Counted from the first letter of the stretch, positions 19,823 through 33,869 are shown. The stretch is DNA of 64,000 nucleotides from Epiperipatus broadwayi (GCA_028023455.1 JAQFVV010006273.1:2792001-2856000), one strand, 5' to 3'. Program-made: numbers and translations. The notes: generated from the letters alone by a model not told the origin.

Positions 19823-21270
19823 TATTATTTTGTTATTTAATTATATTTAATATGATATTATGCGATTATCCTATATGGAGTTGTCATTTCTAAGTCTGCA
19901 AAAATCACTCTTTAACTATATATAATTTATGAAGATGTTTGTTGGTATTATGTGGTGTGAAAAACCTAGTACCACACATGTAATGCCTCAAGATATTTTC
20001 CCAAAGCGGGTAATACTTATAGTTAAGTAAATCCAAATGAGATATTATTATTATCATATTTATATGAATTTATGCCAACAATGTCTTAGTTTTAATAAAT
20101 CAATTCAGTCATTGTTTCCTTTTTTTGTATAGCTATCAATTCAATATTGATAATTTGACATCAATATTATGTTTATCTGTGAATAAAAAATTCTTTATAG
20201 CTTTTTATTTATATAATCATTATTTAATTTCAACATCAATAATTCTATAAATTTTATTTACTATATTATTATACTTATTTTATTTAGCAATATTGCCCTT
20301 AGTAAATTAATATAAATGTGGCAATTCATACATAGATACTAACTATTTTATAAGACATTAACTTAAAAATAAATTATTTATCTTTTTAATACATTGCTTT
20401 CAAAATATAAATAAAATATTGTTTAATAAATCTCAATATCATATTTCATCAAGCAAATTTTATAATAAATTATTGGATATTATTATGCAAGGAAATAGAG
20501 ATGATTACAATCAAAAATTTTACAGCTTTAAATATGTTATTTTATATTCATATGATTTCATATATTGTTTCATATAAATAATTTAATAAAATTAATAATT
20601 TATTTACATTTATTTTCCTATTTAGAATTTTTGGGTTTAGCTTTCTTTATTGTAAATAGATGAGGCTGCATTTTGATAGGTTCAAAAGATTTTCTTTGAA
20701 AAATAAATAATTGTAAGTGATATAAAGCCTAGAGATGCTTATTATATTTAGTGAGTAATGGAAATCATTATTAAATCATTCAAGATAAAAATAGCCATGA
20801 CATTTTAGGAAATGGTTTTCCAATATGGCATTTTATAATCATGTTCAATAAGAAATGATATCCAAAACAGACAGATGCTTCAATTTATTTAGCTCAAATC
20901 AAAAAATAAATTAATAAATGTATGACATTTATAATTAATTATACAATATTTTAATTTTTGTGTCTCATTACTATTTTTAATCTGATGGCAATCATGGGGA
21001 TTAATGAAATAAAAAAATCAGAAGTAATATTTTAGGAATAATATTACATACTATCAGATAGAAAACACACATTGACAATAAGATCTGGTTAGAATTTTCA
21101 ACATTTAAAAATGAGATTATAAGGAAAATATAATTTAACAGATATATATTAATAAAAATATTAACAGATATAATTTTGAAATATTTGTTATTTTTTACCA
21201 AATAAATAAAAAAAGAAGATATGAAACAACTGATCAGATGTAAACTATTTACTTTTATTTATAAAATTTA
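19823..21270. other. Intron interior, no gene seen
   Basis: Very A+T-rich; nothing recognised on either strand. Confidence 0.4.
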
Positions 21271-21368
21271 CAAGTGGCCAGCACAACTGCTTTACAATCA
21301 GTTGTCCTGGTTTGCGGGTTTGCTTCCCGGCAGATGCTTTGACACATGAAAAAAAAAAGAAAAAAAAA
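21271..21368 (+). mobile_element. tRNA-derived SINE, copy 1 (5' truncated)
   Basis: Starting CAAGTGGCCAGCACAACTGC, it has a diverged anticodon-arm region, a B-box-like GGGTTTGCTTCCC, a GATGCTTTGACACATG end and an A-rich tail. It is the most diverged of three copies in the window (others at 31.0 and 47.9 kb). I see no clear target-site duplication. Confidence 0.75.
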
Positions 21369-22199
21369 TTATGATATTAATATAACTATAGCAATTTGCA
21401 GCTTCAAAACTAATACCAATTTTATTTGACAGTATTACTACATAACAAATGACATTAATTTTTTTTTGGTTCTGTTTTACAATGACTGAAAGAAAATGTT
21501 ATTAAGGAACAGTAGTCTATATGAAAGCATATGCAAAATATGTATAAATATAAATAATTGCTTTAATATAAATTATTAACCATATATAATATAAACGATA
21601 AGATTAATGATTTTTAAAAAAATTTCAAAGTTCATCGGGCTGGACTTAAACAACATATCAGGGGTACAAATATGATGTGTTTAATCTTTTGTCAGAGACC
21701 ATATTGATGTTGAAACACCTTTAAAAATAAAATTGTGTGATTTGCCATATTAGTAGCTGTCATAAATCTAAATCACATTTAAAAAACAAAGGATAACAAT
21801 AGATTAACTGCATATATTTATTGAAACTCGTTTTTTTTTTTAAAAAAAAATTTCATTAATATTTAATCTAGAAAATTTTTACTTTAATCTTTTGAATTGT
21901 GATGAATACCATTAGATAAAAAGCAAACACATATAAATAACTCAAATAATGAATTTTAAGGCAGCCAACTGTTTATATTTAAGTAAGAGAACATTTTACA
22001 CAAAAATATATTAATATATTATACTATTATAGTGCCTCCAAAGTTTCAACTACCTACTAAGTTTCAATAATAGTAAAAAATTTGAGCTTACAATTTTTAT
22101 AGAATGTTAATACTTGATATTTCCTGAAGGTTTGTGATGATGGTATTTTAGTTGTATTTATGGATTGGACAATTTCCATCATCTAATAATATTTATTAA

Positions 22200-24420
22200 A
22201 TGTCTTTAGAAAAATTTAACTTTATTTAAATATTCTAGATACATTCAACTGTAAGTAATAGCACACAGATTAATATATGAACAGTGTTTTGAGAGGTATT
22301 ATTCTTCTCTCTTTTTTAAATGTTGCTGGCTTGACCAATAATAGTACTCACATGGAAATTGAATCTAGACTCTTAAATTTTAAAGTAATGTTCTAGTCAA
22401 CTAAACCACACTGCCAAAGGAAGCAGTAAGATTTCACATATTTATCTGTAGAATTTCACCTGATTTCTTCACTTTTTTCTAAAAGCAAAATTGATTAATG
22501 GTTTGCATACATTATGTATAGTCACCATAGGTTGACTTATGGAGTTATTAACCACTATCATGTGAGCATCTTCTTTGAATTGTCTTCTCTGTACCTTTTC
22601 CTCTTTATCCAATATTTTTGTATTATCCCAATTGAACATATGTTCATTCATATATACATGGTCTGTAATCTTGCATTCATATTTTCTCTTTTTTAATCAG
22701 TTTGGGCTCTTGCACTCATTTTTAAATGAGGCAACTGGTCTCACCATTATATATTCTTCCAGATTCACATGGTATTTCTTAGATGTAGTTTTTACTTTTC
22801 AGTATTTCAAGTTTAGGTTTTGTGGATGTTAGAATTCCTCATAATGTGATATAGCTCTGGAAAGCTGTTCTGATGTTATCTTGATTGCACATTTTACTTA
22901 ATTTGTCTGCTATTTTTGGTTTATATGGGTATACTACCATAATCAATAATTGCTTTATAGATCTTTTTGTTGTCTATTTAAGGTTATTTAATAACAGCTG
23001 ATGGATAACTGTTTTTCATAAGAGTTTGTTCTATATAAATATTTTCTTTGTAAAATCACTGCATCTTCTTTTGCACTGATACATAGCAGTAATAAAACCC
23101 AATGTTTTGTGCTTCTGGTATGATTGGATGTATAGGCTAAGTATTTTCTTGTATGTGTGACTTTTTATAAATTGTAGTCTTATTACAAGATCATCTAAGA
23201 ATATCAATTTTTATCCTTGTTCTGATTATATTGTGAATTTAATTGAAGCAAATATGTTGTTTATGTGTTTCTAGAAAGTTTTTAGTAGGGCTCCACCATG
23301 TGAACCTACAATAAATGTATTGTCAACATAGTGAAACCAAATATATGGATTAGTCTTTATGGCTGTGGTTTAAAATTTGACCATGTAAATATTGTGAATC
23401 AGGAATAATAATGGTGAGTTTATAACCATTCCTTGATTTTCATGGAAAAATTTCTGTGTTGTATTGATAGTAGGTTGTTGTTATGCAGAAAGTTAATAGT
23501 TCCATTATATTATCAATAGGAAGAGTTGTTCTGTTTGTAAGCTATTATCACCATTTAATCATTTTCTTATAGTAGACAATGCTTCTTCCTATGTTACATT
23601 TGGGAATAAACTTTCCACATTAAACCTTAAGTCAGTTCTTTCAGTTTTCATGATCTTGATTAATACAAAGTGCCTAGGATGTCTGACAAGGGACTGGATC
23701 ATGTATGGCAAAGGACTAAGAATTTTGAGAAGAAATCTTGACAAATATCGGCAAGTGTTGAATTTCTAGAACTAACAATAGATTTTAATGGTTCATAATT
23801 CTTATGGATTTTAGGCAGAGCATGAAGATGAAGAATTTTGCTGAAATATAATGTTTGTCCCTATTCACTGAAGTACCCCACCTGTAATGCTTTCTGAGTA
23901 ATGCTTGTAACTTTGTTTCTGTACTTGGTATTGGATTTTTTGCCACTTTTGTGTATTGCCTGCTGTGAAGACTTTCTTGTATATTGTCATCATAATCAGT
24001 TGTATCTATTAACTATGTCAGCAGGAAGAATTATTATAGATTTATTTACTTGGAAAGATTTTACTGCTTTCCACTCATCATAGCATATGTTTGACTTCAA
24101 TTTTTGTTGCTTCTAACATGTTCTTTTTTTCTCCAGCATAATTTTTCTGCTTCTTCTAAAGGCTACTTTTGATGACTTTTTCTGTGGCTGCAATTCATGG
24201 TTATTAGATAGTCTAATGGCAAAGTTTAATTTTTTTTCAAGAACAGAAATTTCAGCATCTGTTAAATGTTTAGGACTGAGATTTTTAACAAATGAAACTG
24301 ATTCACTGTTTGTAACATTATAACATTTGATATTGCCATGTTGGTTTGCAAATTTTTGTTTTTTGCATTCTTATATTTTTCCATGTAATGTAAAATATGA
24401 TTTTTTACTGCTTGAAAAAC
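22200..24420 (-). mobile_element. Penelope-like element, minus copy (decayed)
   Basis: On the minus strand, from about 24400 downward, I can read PLE peptides in shifting frames: NLSPKHLTDAEISVLEKK, then ILPADIV, a LPKIHK-type segment, HFVLIKIMKTERTDL, a decayed RT, a degenerate GIY-YIG start (IPCESGRIYNGETSCLI near 22750) and the C-terminal HMFNWDNTKILDKEEK with NVCKPLI at 22651-22469. The tail at 22200-22400 (antisense of an AATAATACCTCTCAAAAC word) matches the tail of the plus copy at 25.8 kb. Numerous stops make it non-functional. Confidence 0.75.
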
Positions 24421-24469
24421 TCTTATGAAGACTATGTTACATGAAAAAATAAAATGATGCTAAAAGAAA

Positions 24470-25870
24470 AACTTGCCAACCTACATAGGCATATCAATGG
24501 TCATAATGTAATAAGCAGTGTACCAGCTTCAACTACTAAAATTCTCAGTTCAAAATGTATGACAAATGCTGAAATTTCTGTTCTCAAAAGTATTAAACTT
24601 TGCCATTACACCATTTAATATCTCTTTATTATATATAATAACAGCCACTGCGGAAGTCAATCTAAAATTTCCTTAAGAAGGAACAGCAGAATTACACTGT
24701 AGAATAAAAGGAACACTTCAGAAGCAAGAAAAATTGCATTCAGACATATCTTATGATGGGGAAGAGCAATTAAATTTATCCATATAGATAAATCTATAAT
24801 CATTTTTCCTGCTAACAAAAGAAATGCAATAGTTGTAATGGAAACAACTGATTATGATAACAAAATATAAAAACTTTTCACAGCAGGCCAATACACAAAA
24901 ATGGCAAAAAATCTGATATCAAGTATAGAAACAAAGTTATTAGTATTACTCAAAAAGCATTGCAAATACTTCAGTAAATCTGAAAAAAGTAAACTAGCAT
25001 TATATTTCAGTAAAATTCCTCATGTTTATGGTCTACCTAAAATTTATAAGGATCATGTTCTATTAAAACCTATTATTAGTTTCAGAAATTCACCTTGCCA
25101 AAATTTGTCATGATTTTGTCTCAAAGTTCTTAGTACTTTGGAATACAAAACCCAATCATTTGTCAGAGATTCTAGATACTTTGTAGAATTAATCAAGAAC
25201 ATGAAAATTGAAAGAACTGAATTATTGGTAAGTTTTGGCGTGGAATGTTTATACACAAATGTCCCATATGAAGAAGCATTATCTATTGTAAGAAAAATAT
25301 TAAATAATGATAATAGCTTACAAACCAGAACAACTGTTCATATTGATAGTATAATAGAACTATTAACATTCTGCATAGTAATGAAACTACTTTCAATAGA
25401 ACACAGAATTCTTCCAACAAAATCAAGAAATGGCTATGGGCTACCATTCTCACCCTTGCTTAGCAATATCTACATGGAAAAACTTGAAACCACAGTGATG
25501 GCTTTGCTATGTTGATGATACATTTGTTGTATGGCCATATGGGGAAGCACTATTACAAACTTTTTGAAAATACTTCAACAATATATCCCCTTCAATTAAA
25601 TTCACAATAAAAACAGAACAAAAATTGGCATACTTAGATATTCTTGTGAAAAGACTCCCCCATGGCAAAATCAAAACTAGAGCTTAGAAAAAAAACCCAC
25701 ATATACAGGAAAATACTCCCCAGAATCTAAGTGTTGGGTTCTAATCCCATGCTAATACTATCATTTGACAGGCTAGCAATACCTGAAAAAGAGATGAGAA
25801 TAATACCTCTCAAAACATTGTGCATATACTAACCTATATGCTATTACTAACAATCAAATGTAATAGGAAT
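24470..25870 (+). mobile_element. Penelope-like element, plus copy (internally deleted)
   Basis: This is the inverted partner of the 22.2-24.4 kb copy, head to head with it (5' ends adjacent near 24420-24470). It has the N-terminal region, most of the RT, then jumps from about 25700 to the 3' tail at 25735-25870, lacking the GIY-YIG endonuclease. The same family is recognisable at 46.65-46.81 kb as tail only. Confidence 0.75.
24901..25700 (+). pseudogene. PLE reverse transcriptase (broken)
   Basis: Two in-phase blocks and one shifted block. The first (24901-25113) contains HVYGLPKIYKDHVLLKPIIS. The second (25138-25515) contains RDSRYFVELIKNMKIERTEL, ECLYTNVPYEEALSI and NGYGLPFSPLLSNIYMEKLE, the PLE forms of the RT fingers and the region before the catalytic motif. 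A frameshift near 25500 leads to CYVDDTFVVWPYGE, with the catalytic aspartates intact, then FTIKTEQKLAYLDILVKR. A stop at about 25111 separates the first two blocks. PLE RTs are related to telomerase and pair with a GIY-YIG endonuclease, absent here. Confidence 0.8.
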
Positions 25871-26479
25871 ATTTAAATAAAGTCATTTTTTTAAAAAAGA
25901 CATTCAATACTTAATACGAGCAATATCATTATTTTATTATGCTCCAAGATTAAATGATTTACTAAATTTTGATCATTTTAAAAACTGTATTTATTTACTT
26001 TTATTTGTTTTAAAAATATTTCCAAAAGTCTTCTACTTTGAATGGATTTTTTTAGATGCAGTGTTTAGCATATCAGTCTTTCATAAAATGAAATCTGGAA
26101 TAAAGACTTTTTTCAGATATTCAACACATCGTTAATACAAGTTACCCATTCAGTATAGATGGATAAAATTGTAGCAATTATTAATTCAATAGTGTGTAGA
26201 CTTCTGAAAGTACTGGTGAGGTAAGATTCATTTTCCTATGTTTTTGAACCTATTTGTTTTACCTTTTCAACTTTGCATTCACTCTTTATTCTCAATAACT
26301 TATTAAGTAAGTATAATGATACAATGTGTAAATAGGGATGAAAGGTACAAATGTTAATCATAAGATATAAAATGTGTACAACATCTATGCCATGCATTAG
26401 GATAAATGAAAAATATATACTAGTAATGATACAAATAAATAATATATAAACCATGTCTACTGCTACCAAGCATGTAGAC

Positions 26480-27420
26480 CAATAAATCACCCAAAAATTC
26501 TTGGGAGATGCTGTACTCAGCTATGTGATAAACTATGTTCATGGTCTTCACTAACGGAAGATGGTAACATCTTTACATCATTAAAAACTATTGTGCAGTG
26601 TCACTAGAATTTTGTATCCAATTTATCATTTACTGAATGAATGTCACAAGTGTCTGTACTTTGAAATAATAAGATACACTATATATTATAAGGCATCATT
26701 CCATCAGCATAATCTGATTCCATGTCTGGATAAATCTGACGTTAGTAGTTAATAACTTATCCCTGTGTTTACTCCTAATGAGTTTTTTGATTATAAAGTC
26801 ATACTCCTGAATCTGTGATGAATTAAACACTTTCTTACAGCGGGTGGTCCAGAGGGCATAATTAAGAAATAATGAAAGCCTTATGATTGGTATTGACCTA
26901 GATTTTATACTATCTTATAGTGAGGTGACAATGTAGTAATTTACTTTGAGGTTGTTTATTATTACTTTCCTGGATTTTCAAAGTCCAGGACATGCATGAA
27001 TCAGATGATCAAAAGTTTCATAGTGTATCTGACAGAGGGGACAGATAGGATCAGTTCGGTTAATTCTATGTCTATAGCAAAGGAACCAGTTGCAGCTTAT
27101 GGAGTTCAAGTTGATTTTAATAATAAAGTCCTAAGTATTTTGGCTCCATGTACCATGATCTAAATAGTGAAATAACTTTCTTGTTGATAATCCTAAGTTC
27201 AGATCGTGTTGAAATGATTATCGGGTTTATAAGCTTTTGAGCATCCTAGATGCTAATCCGGTTATTGAATGTGTCATTTGTAATGACCATATAGTTTTTA
27301 ATTAATTGCACTGCTATATCAGAAAGTTCAATGCTTTAGGAGGTGGTCTATCAGTGGGGGTGATTGGATGGATCACCTGAGAATATCCAAAAAATATGAT
27401 TAGCATGGATATAAAATTGA
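26480..27420 (-). mobile_element. Non-LTR LINE 3' fragment with terminal zinc finger
   Basis: On the minus strand around 27100-26985 I read HRINRTDPICPLCQIHYETF followed by DHLIHACPGL, a CX2CX8HX4C finger. This is the C-terminal knuckle found downstream of the RT in several LINE clades, and HR-(I/V)-N-R before it is typical. Flanking sequence of higher complexity extends to about 26480 and 27420 but the frames are broken. The RT core is not seen. It may belong to the same family as the 62-kb fragment. Confidence 0.6.
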
Positions 27421-28079
27421 CTCTATATTCATAGCATTATACTTTTTAATGCAAAAATTTTAACAATATAAATAATTGCTTAATATAAATAGATTGCTAA
27501 ATTTGAAATGTTTACATGTCTAACTTGCATAACAATCACTCAATATATCTATCTAATCATAAATTATTCTACAAATTATTTTAAAATTCCATTTCCTTAT
27601 CTCTACTGAATAATGAGACAGCTTCTTTTAAAGAACAAAACACAACAATAACAAAAATTTCTGGAATTTTAATTTCCTCTAGGTATATATTTTTAAATCT
27701 TTATCGAATGTAAAATAGAATAATGTTTTTTTTTAGGTTTATCCTTTTTTAAAAAGATTTCAGGCAAAGAACTTGACACATATTATTATATTGTGTATGT
27801 ATAATTAAAAAAACAAATATATACATTTTTACTGCTTATCTGTACTAAAGATAATTTCTATTTTAATAAATAAAGAGTAATAGTCATTAATGCATTTGTT
27901 TGAAGTGAATGGTGTCAATGTTGTGAGTGCCGAAAATTTAACTTTTATAAATCAACAAGTAATTATATTTAATGATGTTATCTGTAAGAAAGGGTCATCT
28001 GGCCTAGGTGATAAGTGTGGGTTCAGCATAAAATGTACATAAAGGAAATGTTATAATAAAATAAAGAAGTGATCAGTGA

Positions 28080-28301
28080 ATGATGGAAAAGTTTAAAAAA
28101 AGAAGAAAATTAGCACCTAAGGAAGAAAAAATAGCAAGCAGAGATGACAGTATTAAAAGAAGTAAAAAAAAAAAGATCAAACATCAAAAAATATTAAAAA
28201 GCATGTTCAAAAGTGAGCAAGAAAAAATCTACTCAAATAACAGAAAAGATACTAAGAGGCTAAAAAAACAGAAAGAGAAGTTTGAAGAAATAGAGATTTA
28301 A
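28080..28301 (+). other. Lysine-rich open frame with a 47-bp duplication, probably non-coding
   Basis: A 73-codon frame that is almost all Lys, Glu, Ser and Ile, in a purine-rich stretch reaching about 28560. Its end (28254-28300) is duplicated in tandem at 28301-28347 (RLKKQKEKFEEIEI repeated in DNA). It would form a charged helix if made, but composition alone explains it. I see no start context or splice signals that support a gene. Confidence 0.25.
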
Positions 28302-28559
28302 GAGGCTAAAAAAAATAGAAAGAGAAGTTTGAAGAAATAGAGATTCAAATGCTTGAAATAATAATGCAAAATGATCTGACAGAAAAGGAAAGTGAGAAGG
28401 GTATATTAAAGATGCAGAAAAACATAAATGGAATGGGGGTAAAAGTAGAAAAAATTCAGAATGAAATGAAAATGAAAATAAGAGAATAAAAAACTGCCAA
28501 CCAAAAAACTTATGATGAAATCTACTGATTAAAAAAGAAAACATAGAAGCCAACTAGAA

Positions 28560-30984
28560 AGAGATGAACAAAATCAAAGACCCAATAAGGTTTGAAGAAT
28601 AAAATTCAAATAGCTATGAAATAAAACTGAATATTAAAAAATTCTTAATTAAAAAAAACAGCATAAGATCGAATCCTATTATACATGATGAGTCACATAA
28701 CACTGTAAAAAATTTTTTTTAAAATTATAATATTTAGAGGTTAGGCTCATATGTTACCTGTACAACAATTAAGAAGTTTTAAAAAGTGCTTTAATTTAAA
28801 ACTGATATTATAAGTGAATAAGCTGACTATAGTTTTCTGCTATTCACAAGGAACTTCTCATGCTTAGTGTAATTCTTTGTTCATTGAAGCTAGTATTTTA
28901 CAAATGTACAAAAAAAATACATTCGGTAGCTATTTGTTGGGGGAATAACAAGAAGGTATTAGGTATCAGATGTCTCAGGAATGTCAAAAACATGGTGAGA
29001 CATATATCACTTTTTCACTATCAAATGGTCAGATCAGCAAACCATCAAACAAGTAGCTACCTTTATTTAAGCAATCAAGCAGCCAAATGCATCAATCTTA
29101 AAGAAAGGGTTTTTTATTAACAAAGTGAACTTCCAAATAAAGCTACATATATTTAGAGGAAGAGAAATAAAAGCACAGATAATGAGGGAAAATTTGATTA
29201 GTGAGGCATCATGAAGTTACACAAGCACAATGCAAAACATATTCCTGACAAATCACACAAAGGATTACCAATTACATATACTCATACTGGTATAAAAAGA
29301 GATAGACCTAGAACCAAAAATAGAGTGAAAAAAACTAGTGCAATGTAAAGAAATAAGCAATGATTCCAAGGATACTAGAAAATAAGTAAACTTAAATGAG
29401 AACACTGTCACTGCTGAAAAAAATATATTTAGATAGACAAAGTCTTTACTCTTGATGACTGCATTTATTGAAAAAACCACACAATTTACAGAAAAATGTC
29501 ATGAGATATAGTGTAAAATGAACTATGAAAAATGAAATCTATGTTCTTGTGGAAAATAAAATTATGGTGAACAGTGAATGTAACAACTAAAAAACAAATT
29601 TAAAAAAATTCAGTGAAAGTATTTTTGCCCTGTACACTTTAACACATAGTAAAATAGTAGAATCAATTTATAGAAACTCATTTGATGAATTCAGTAAAAT
29701 TATTCAATATATAATCAGCTTACTATTTAGTGATACCATATATGTATAAGATGTGATTTGTAAATACTGAAGCAATATATATGCATATATATATACTTCA
29801 TGTCAGTAATGTAAAAAATTTTAAATTTAAAAGTTTTAAATTATTTTAATAAATAAAAGTTATATAGATATTGTATACACACAGATAAATGTATACAGTG
29901 CAGTAATTACAAAATTATTTTGTTAAATTAAATAAAATTAAATAGTTTCTAAAATTTATAAAAACTAATTAATTAAAATTTAGTTTAAAAAATAGGTTAA
30001 AAATATGTTTTTATTTAATTAAAAGTTGAAATGACCTTCTAAAACAGTAATTAAAATACTTGTAAACAGATTGATAGATTAAATTAAGGACATCCCATTC
30101 AAAAGCTAAGAATTTATAAATACGATATTGGATAAATAAGCAGTGGACCATAGTGAATTTTCTGGAGCTATCTATAGCTAATAGATCAAAGCACCCAAAA
30201 GAGAAGAGGTAACATCAAATTTCACTGAAAAATCTAATTCCGGTGAATATAAATAGTGTTTAAATTTAATTATCATTTGCTTCCAGGATTGTATTCTGCT
30301 TCCAAATAATCTTCATATGCTATTATTAAAAAGATTATTATTGTTATTCAGCTGTTTTTCCAGATCTATGATGCAAGAGTACAGAAGCCATTATCTGTTT
30401 CACTCTGTCAAACTGCCAGAAGAAAAGCTGAAAACCCATTCCTGAGTCCCAAAAAAGAAGCCATCAACAAGTGAACAATCCACCTGGAACTTTATATAGA
30501 GATACAATATAACTTCAAAAAATTGACTATGTAAAACAAGTAATACATATAACTTTATATATATATATATATATATATATTGTGTTGTATAATTTTCCAT
30601 TCATTTCCAATTAACCAATTGTTTACTAAATTTATTGAGTAATAATTAATATTCATATAATTATTTAAGTTATTTTAATGTAATATGATTTATATATTTA
30701 TCATCTCTTTGATTTTAAAATATAAAATCCTTGTTCATTTTAATTTCTATTGTTGAAGCTATCAGTATTTAAAATTTCAAAAAGGGCATCATAAATCTCT
30801 CCTATTTGATAATGTAATAGCTTTAATTTATATTTACTCTTTGGATATCTTAGAGCCAATATTATATTTTATTAATGGATAATAATTAATATTAATTAAA
30901 AACTCTCATCAAAACAAATTACACCCATACTAAATCATAAATATCAAAATTAAAAAATACGTACAATTTATATTATATTATTGG
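28560..30984. other. Intron interior, no gene seen
   Basis: A+T-rich with a TA tract at about 30557-30582. No supportable exon or element. Confidence 0.4.
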
Positions 30985-31118
30985 AAAAACATCTTTTTTA
31001 GTCTTGCATTGGTGATCAAGAGGTCAGTGCAACTGCCTTGCACTTGCAGGCAGTTGCCTGGGTTGTGGGTTCTCGTCCCGGCGATGCTATGACACTTTAA
31101 AAAAAAACATCTTTTTTA
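30985..31118 (+). mobile_element. tRNA-derived SINE, copy 2, with 16-bp target-site duplication
   Basis: The body (31001-31102) begins GTCTTGCATTGGTGATC, has an ACTGC/GCAGT-type anticodon stem enlarged by a small insertion, then a B-box-like GGGTTCTCGTCCC and a GATGCTATGACAC end followed by A's. The direct repeat AAAAACATCTTTTTTA flanks it at 30985-31000 and 31103-31118. This proves retroposition and sets the boundaries. Confidence 0.9.
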
Positions 31119-32304
31119 CTTGAGATTTTCTCTTGTGAGAACTTAATTTCAACAAAGCAACAATAAAAACAAATACCTACAAGTTTTTATAATGTTCAGT
31201 TATTTTTATCTTAATGAAATCTTTTAAAATATTTTTTTAAAACAATAATTAAAACCCTATGAAGCTTTAATTATAAAATTGCAAAAGTCAGATTTCAATA
31301 AATGATGATGAGATTTATCTTTATAATGAACCCATTAATGTGGAAAATTTTAAGAAAATCACAATAGTTTGTTCCTTCATTACTCTAGGTATAGAGTGGA
31401 TGATTAGTAATTTCCTGAAAAGTGAAATTTTCTAACTTCACTGTTTTCAAAGAGTAATTACATTAATTTTAAAACAAGTTTAAAACAAATATTCAACATG
31501 CAAATGTGTAACATTTTTTTAAACAGCATAAGCCAAATAGCTTATTTCATTTTATTCATATATTTTACTATGATGATGATTTTTCAGATGCTTTTCTTAA
31601 TCATTAGGACAGTTGAAAGGCATGCACATATTTTAATAAAATTAAATATACAAATTACAATGTTAGAACAAATATTTATATTACAGATATTAAAATAAAT
31701 GATTTTTATTTTATTTATCATTCTCACAATAATTCAGACTTTATTTCAAATTTAAAATGACCACCTAAATATTTTAAAATAGTATTCAAATATATTTAAA
31801 TATACATTTGCATACACATTTAACTGCTGCATTAAAAGTATATGTCACTATTGTAAGCAGTTTGATTGTTATGTGTATTATAATCTAAATATTACTTTAC
31901 TGGTTCTATTTTAACTATATATCACTAGATATTTCTGTTATTATGTATATACTATATTTAGTATATGTACATAACAACATATGTGTGTATATGTGAAATA
32001 GTCTTTTGTGCCTTAAACTATGATGAACCACAGTGTTAACACTAAATTTTGTTTAAAGACATAAAATGATAAATTAATCAATACATGTCAAATAAGAGTC
32101 ACAATTATCAAGTCAAAAAACATTAACATTTTTGGCATTCTAATTTTTTGGAATTTTAGAATAACAATATGAATAATTTTTCCAATAATAAATAAGATTT
32201 TTGAAAGATTTTAGATTTGAAAATGTGAATTAATATACAGATTTTTTTTTTTTTAAAAATGTGGTTATAAAATTCTGCAGATTAAAACATTACAATAATA
32301 GGGA
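31119..32304. other. Intron interior, no gene seen
   Basis: A+T-rich, no supportable feature. Confidence 0.4.
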
Positions 32305-32620
32305 TAACATTTTTTTGTATTAAATGCTTTTATTGATTGTGTGCTAAAAAGCAAAAAAAAAATTTTTTTTCAATCATAATTGAGCTTTTTAGATTTAACT
32401 TAAAATAAAATTATGAGAAGGGGAGAAGATACTAGAAATTAATTAAGTCAATTTCAATTTTTTTAATGAGGGATTGACTCAATTAACTTCTGAATTCCCT
32501 ATGCTCTTATTTTCAAGTTAAATCTAAAAAACCCAATTGTGGTTGAAAAAAATTTGTTTTTGCTTTTTAGTGCACAGTCAATGAATGCATTTAATATTAA
32601 AAACATTTTGCCTCTATTAT
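32305..32620. repeat. Foldback element with ~100-bp inverted arms
   Basis: The left arm (about 32320-32415) and right arm (about 32505-32605) are inverted copies; TATTAAATGC at 32318 returns as GCATTTAATA at 32597, and TTTTTAGATTTAACTT returns inverted. The centre is about 90 bases and contains a second weak inverted pair. No open frame. It lies about 100 bases 3' of the NBD1 signature exon, within the next intron. Confidence 0.75.
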
Positions 32621-32694
32621 TTGCAAATTTATTTTGGTAGAATAAATTTATTGTTTGCTTTTACCCTATATGTATTCTAATTAAAAATGTGCTA

Positions 32695-32928
<234 letters not shown>

Positions 32929-32930
32929 CT

Positions 32931-32935
<5 letters not shown>

Positions 32936-32970
<35 letters not shown>

Positions 32971-32991
32971 AGATTTTTATAATATATATGT

Positions 32992-33032
<41 letters not shown>
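32936..33032. repeat. TA microsatellite at an exon boundary
   Basis: Two long (TA)n runs separated by a short spacer begin only 6 bases upstream (in gene orientation) of the NBD1 signature-exon acceptor, where a polypyrimidine tract would normally lie. Confidence 0.9.
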
Positions 33033-33038
<6 letters not shown>

Positions 33039-33649
33039 ATAGGAAATGTATTATAAAATGTTATTTTGAATAAAATACTTTATGTAAATTTTTAAGTTTA
33101 CAGTTTGCTAAAAAGCTGATTTAAAATTTGGAATATAAAAAATATTTATGTAGATAAAGAATGAAATAACTTTTAAACACAAGGCAAAAACATTTCTAAG
33201 GACATTTTAAAAAGAATGTTGAAGGAATAAGTATTTCTTTTTAAGTTTTGTCAGTTGCCAATATTTAGAATTAGTGTTCATCCAATTATTTTTTTATCAT
33301 TTTTATAATAGAGTTCCGATGACATCTATTTAAGGCATTGAGATATTATTGTGTAATTTTTATAAAACTAAGCAGAATGGTTTAATGTTATCTAAGTTTA
33401 ATCACACAACTATTAATATACACCTTTTTGCAATACTGAATATTGAATTATTAATAAATTATACTAAGTTTGAATTTGACTTATTATATACTTATTTATT
33501 CTATATATTTGATATATTTGTCTCAAAAGTCTCACTTGCTTATTATTACTTTTACTCCTGATGAATCAAATATATGATAACATGTAATAGGTAGGGTTAA
33601 ACCTGGGTTTTGATGCCTTCTGTTTTTTATGGTTTATACTTGCATTTGT

Positions 33650-33835
33650 TTGATTTATTGATAGAAATATAGATTGGTAGGTAGTTTAGATAAATAGATA
33701 CACAAATAGTTAGGAAGGGATAGGAAAAGGCAAGTAATTAGATCAATAAATAGATAGATAAATCAATGGATAGATTGATGGTTAAGCAATCAATTGATAG
33801 ATACAAACAGATAGGTAGACACAGTCCAACAGATA
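33650..33835 (+). repeat. GATA-type degenerate tetranucleotide repeat
   Basis: Runs of GATA, GGTA and GATT words form a diverged tetranucleotide tract. A matching tract lies on the other side of the PLE at about 35350-35650, suggesting that the PLE inserted into one GATA array. Confidence 0.7.
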
Positions 33836-33869
33836 TATATAAATTAGTAATCCATGTCTGTATTCCAAT

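Noticed and set aside
28080-28553. Lysine-rich coiled-coil gene
   Set aside because: Purine-rich low-complexity DNA with a tandem duplication explains the frame.
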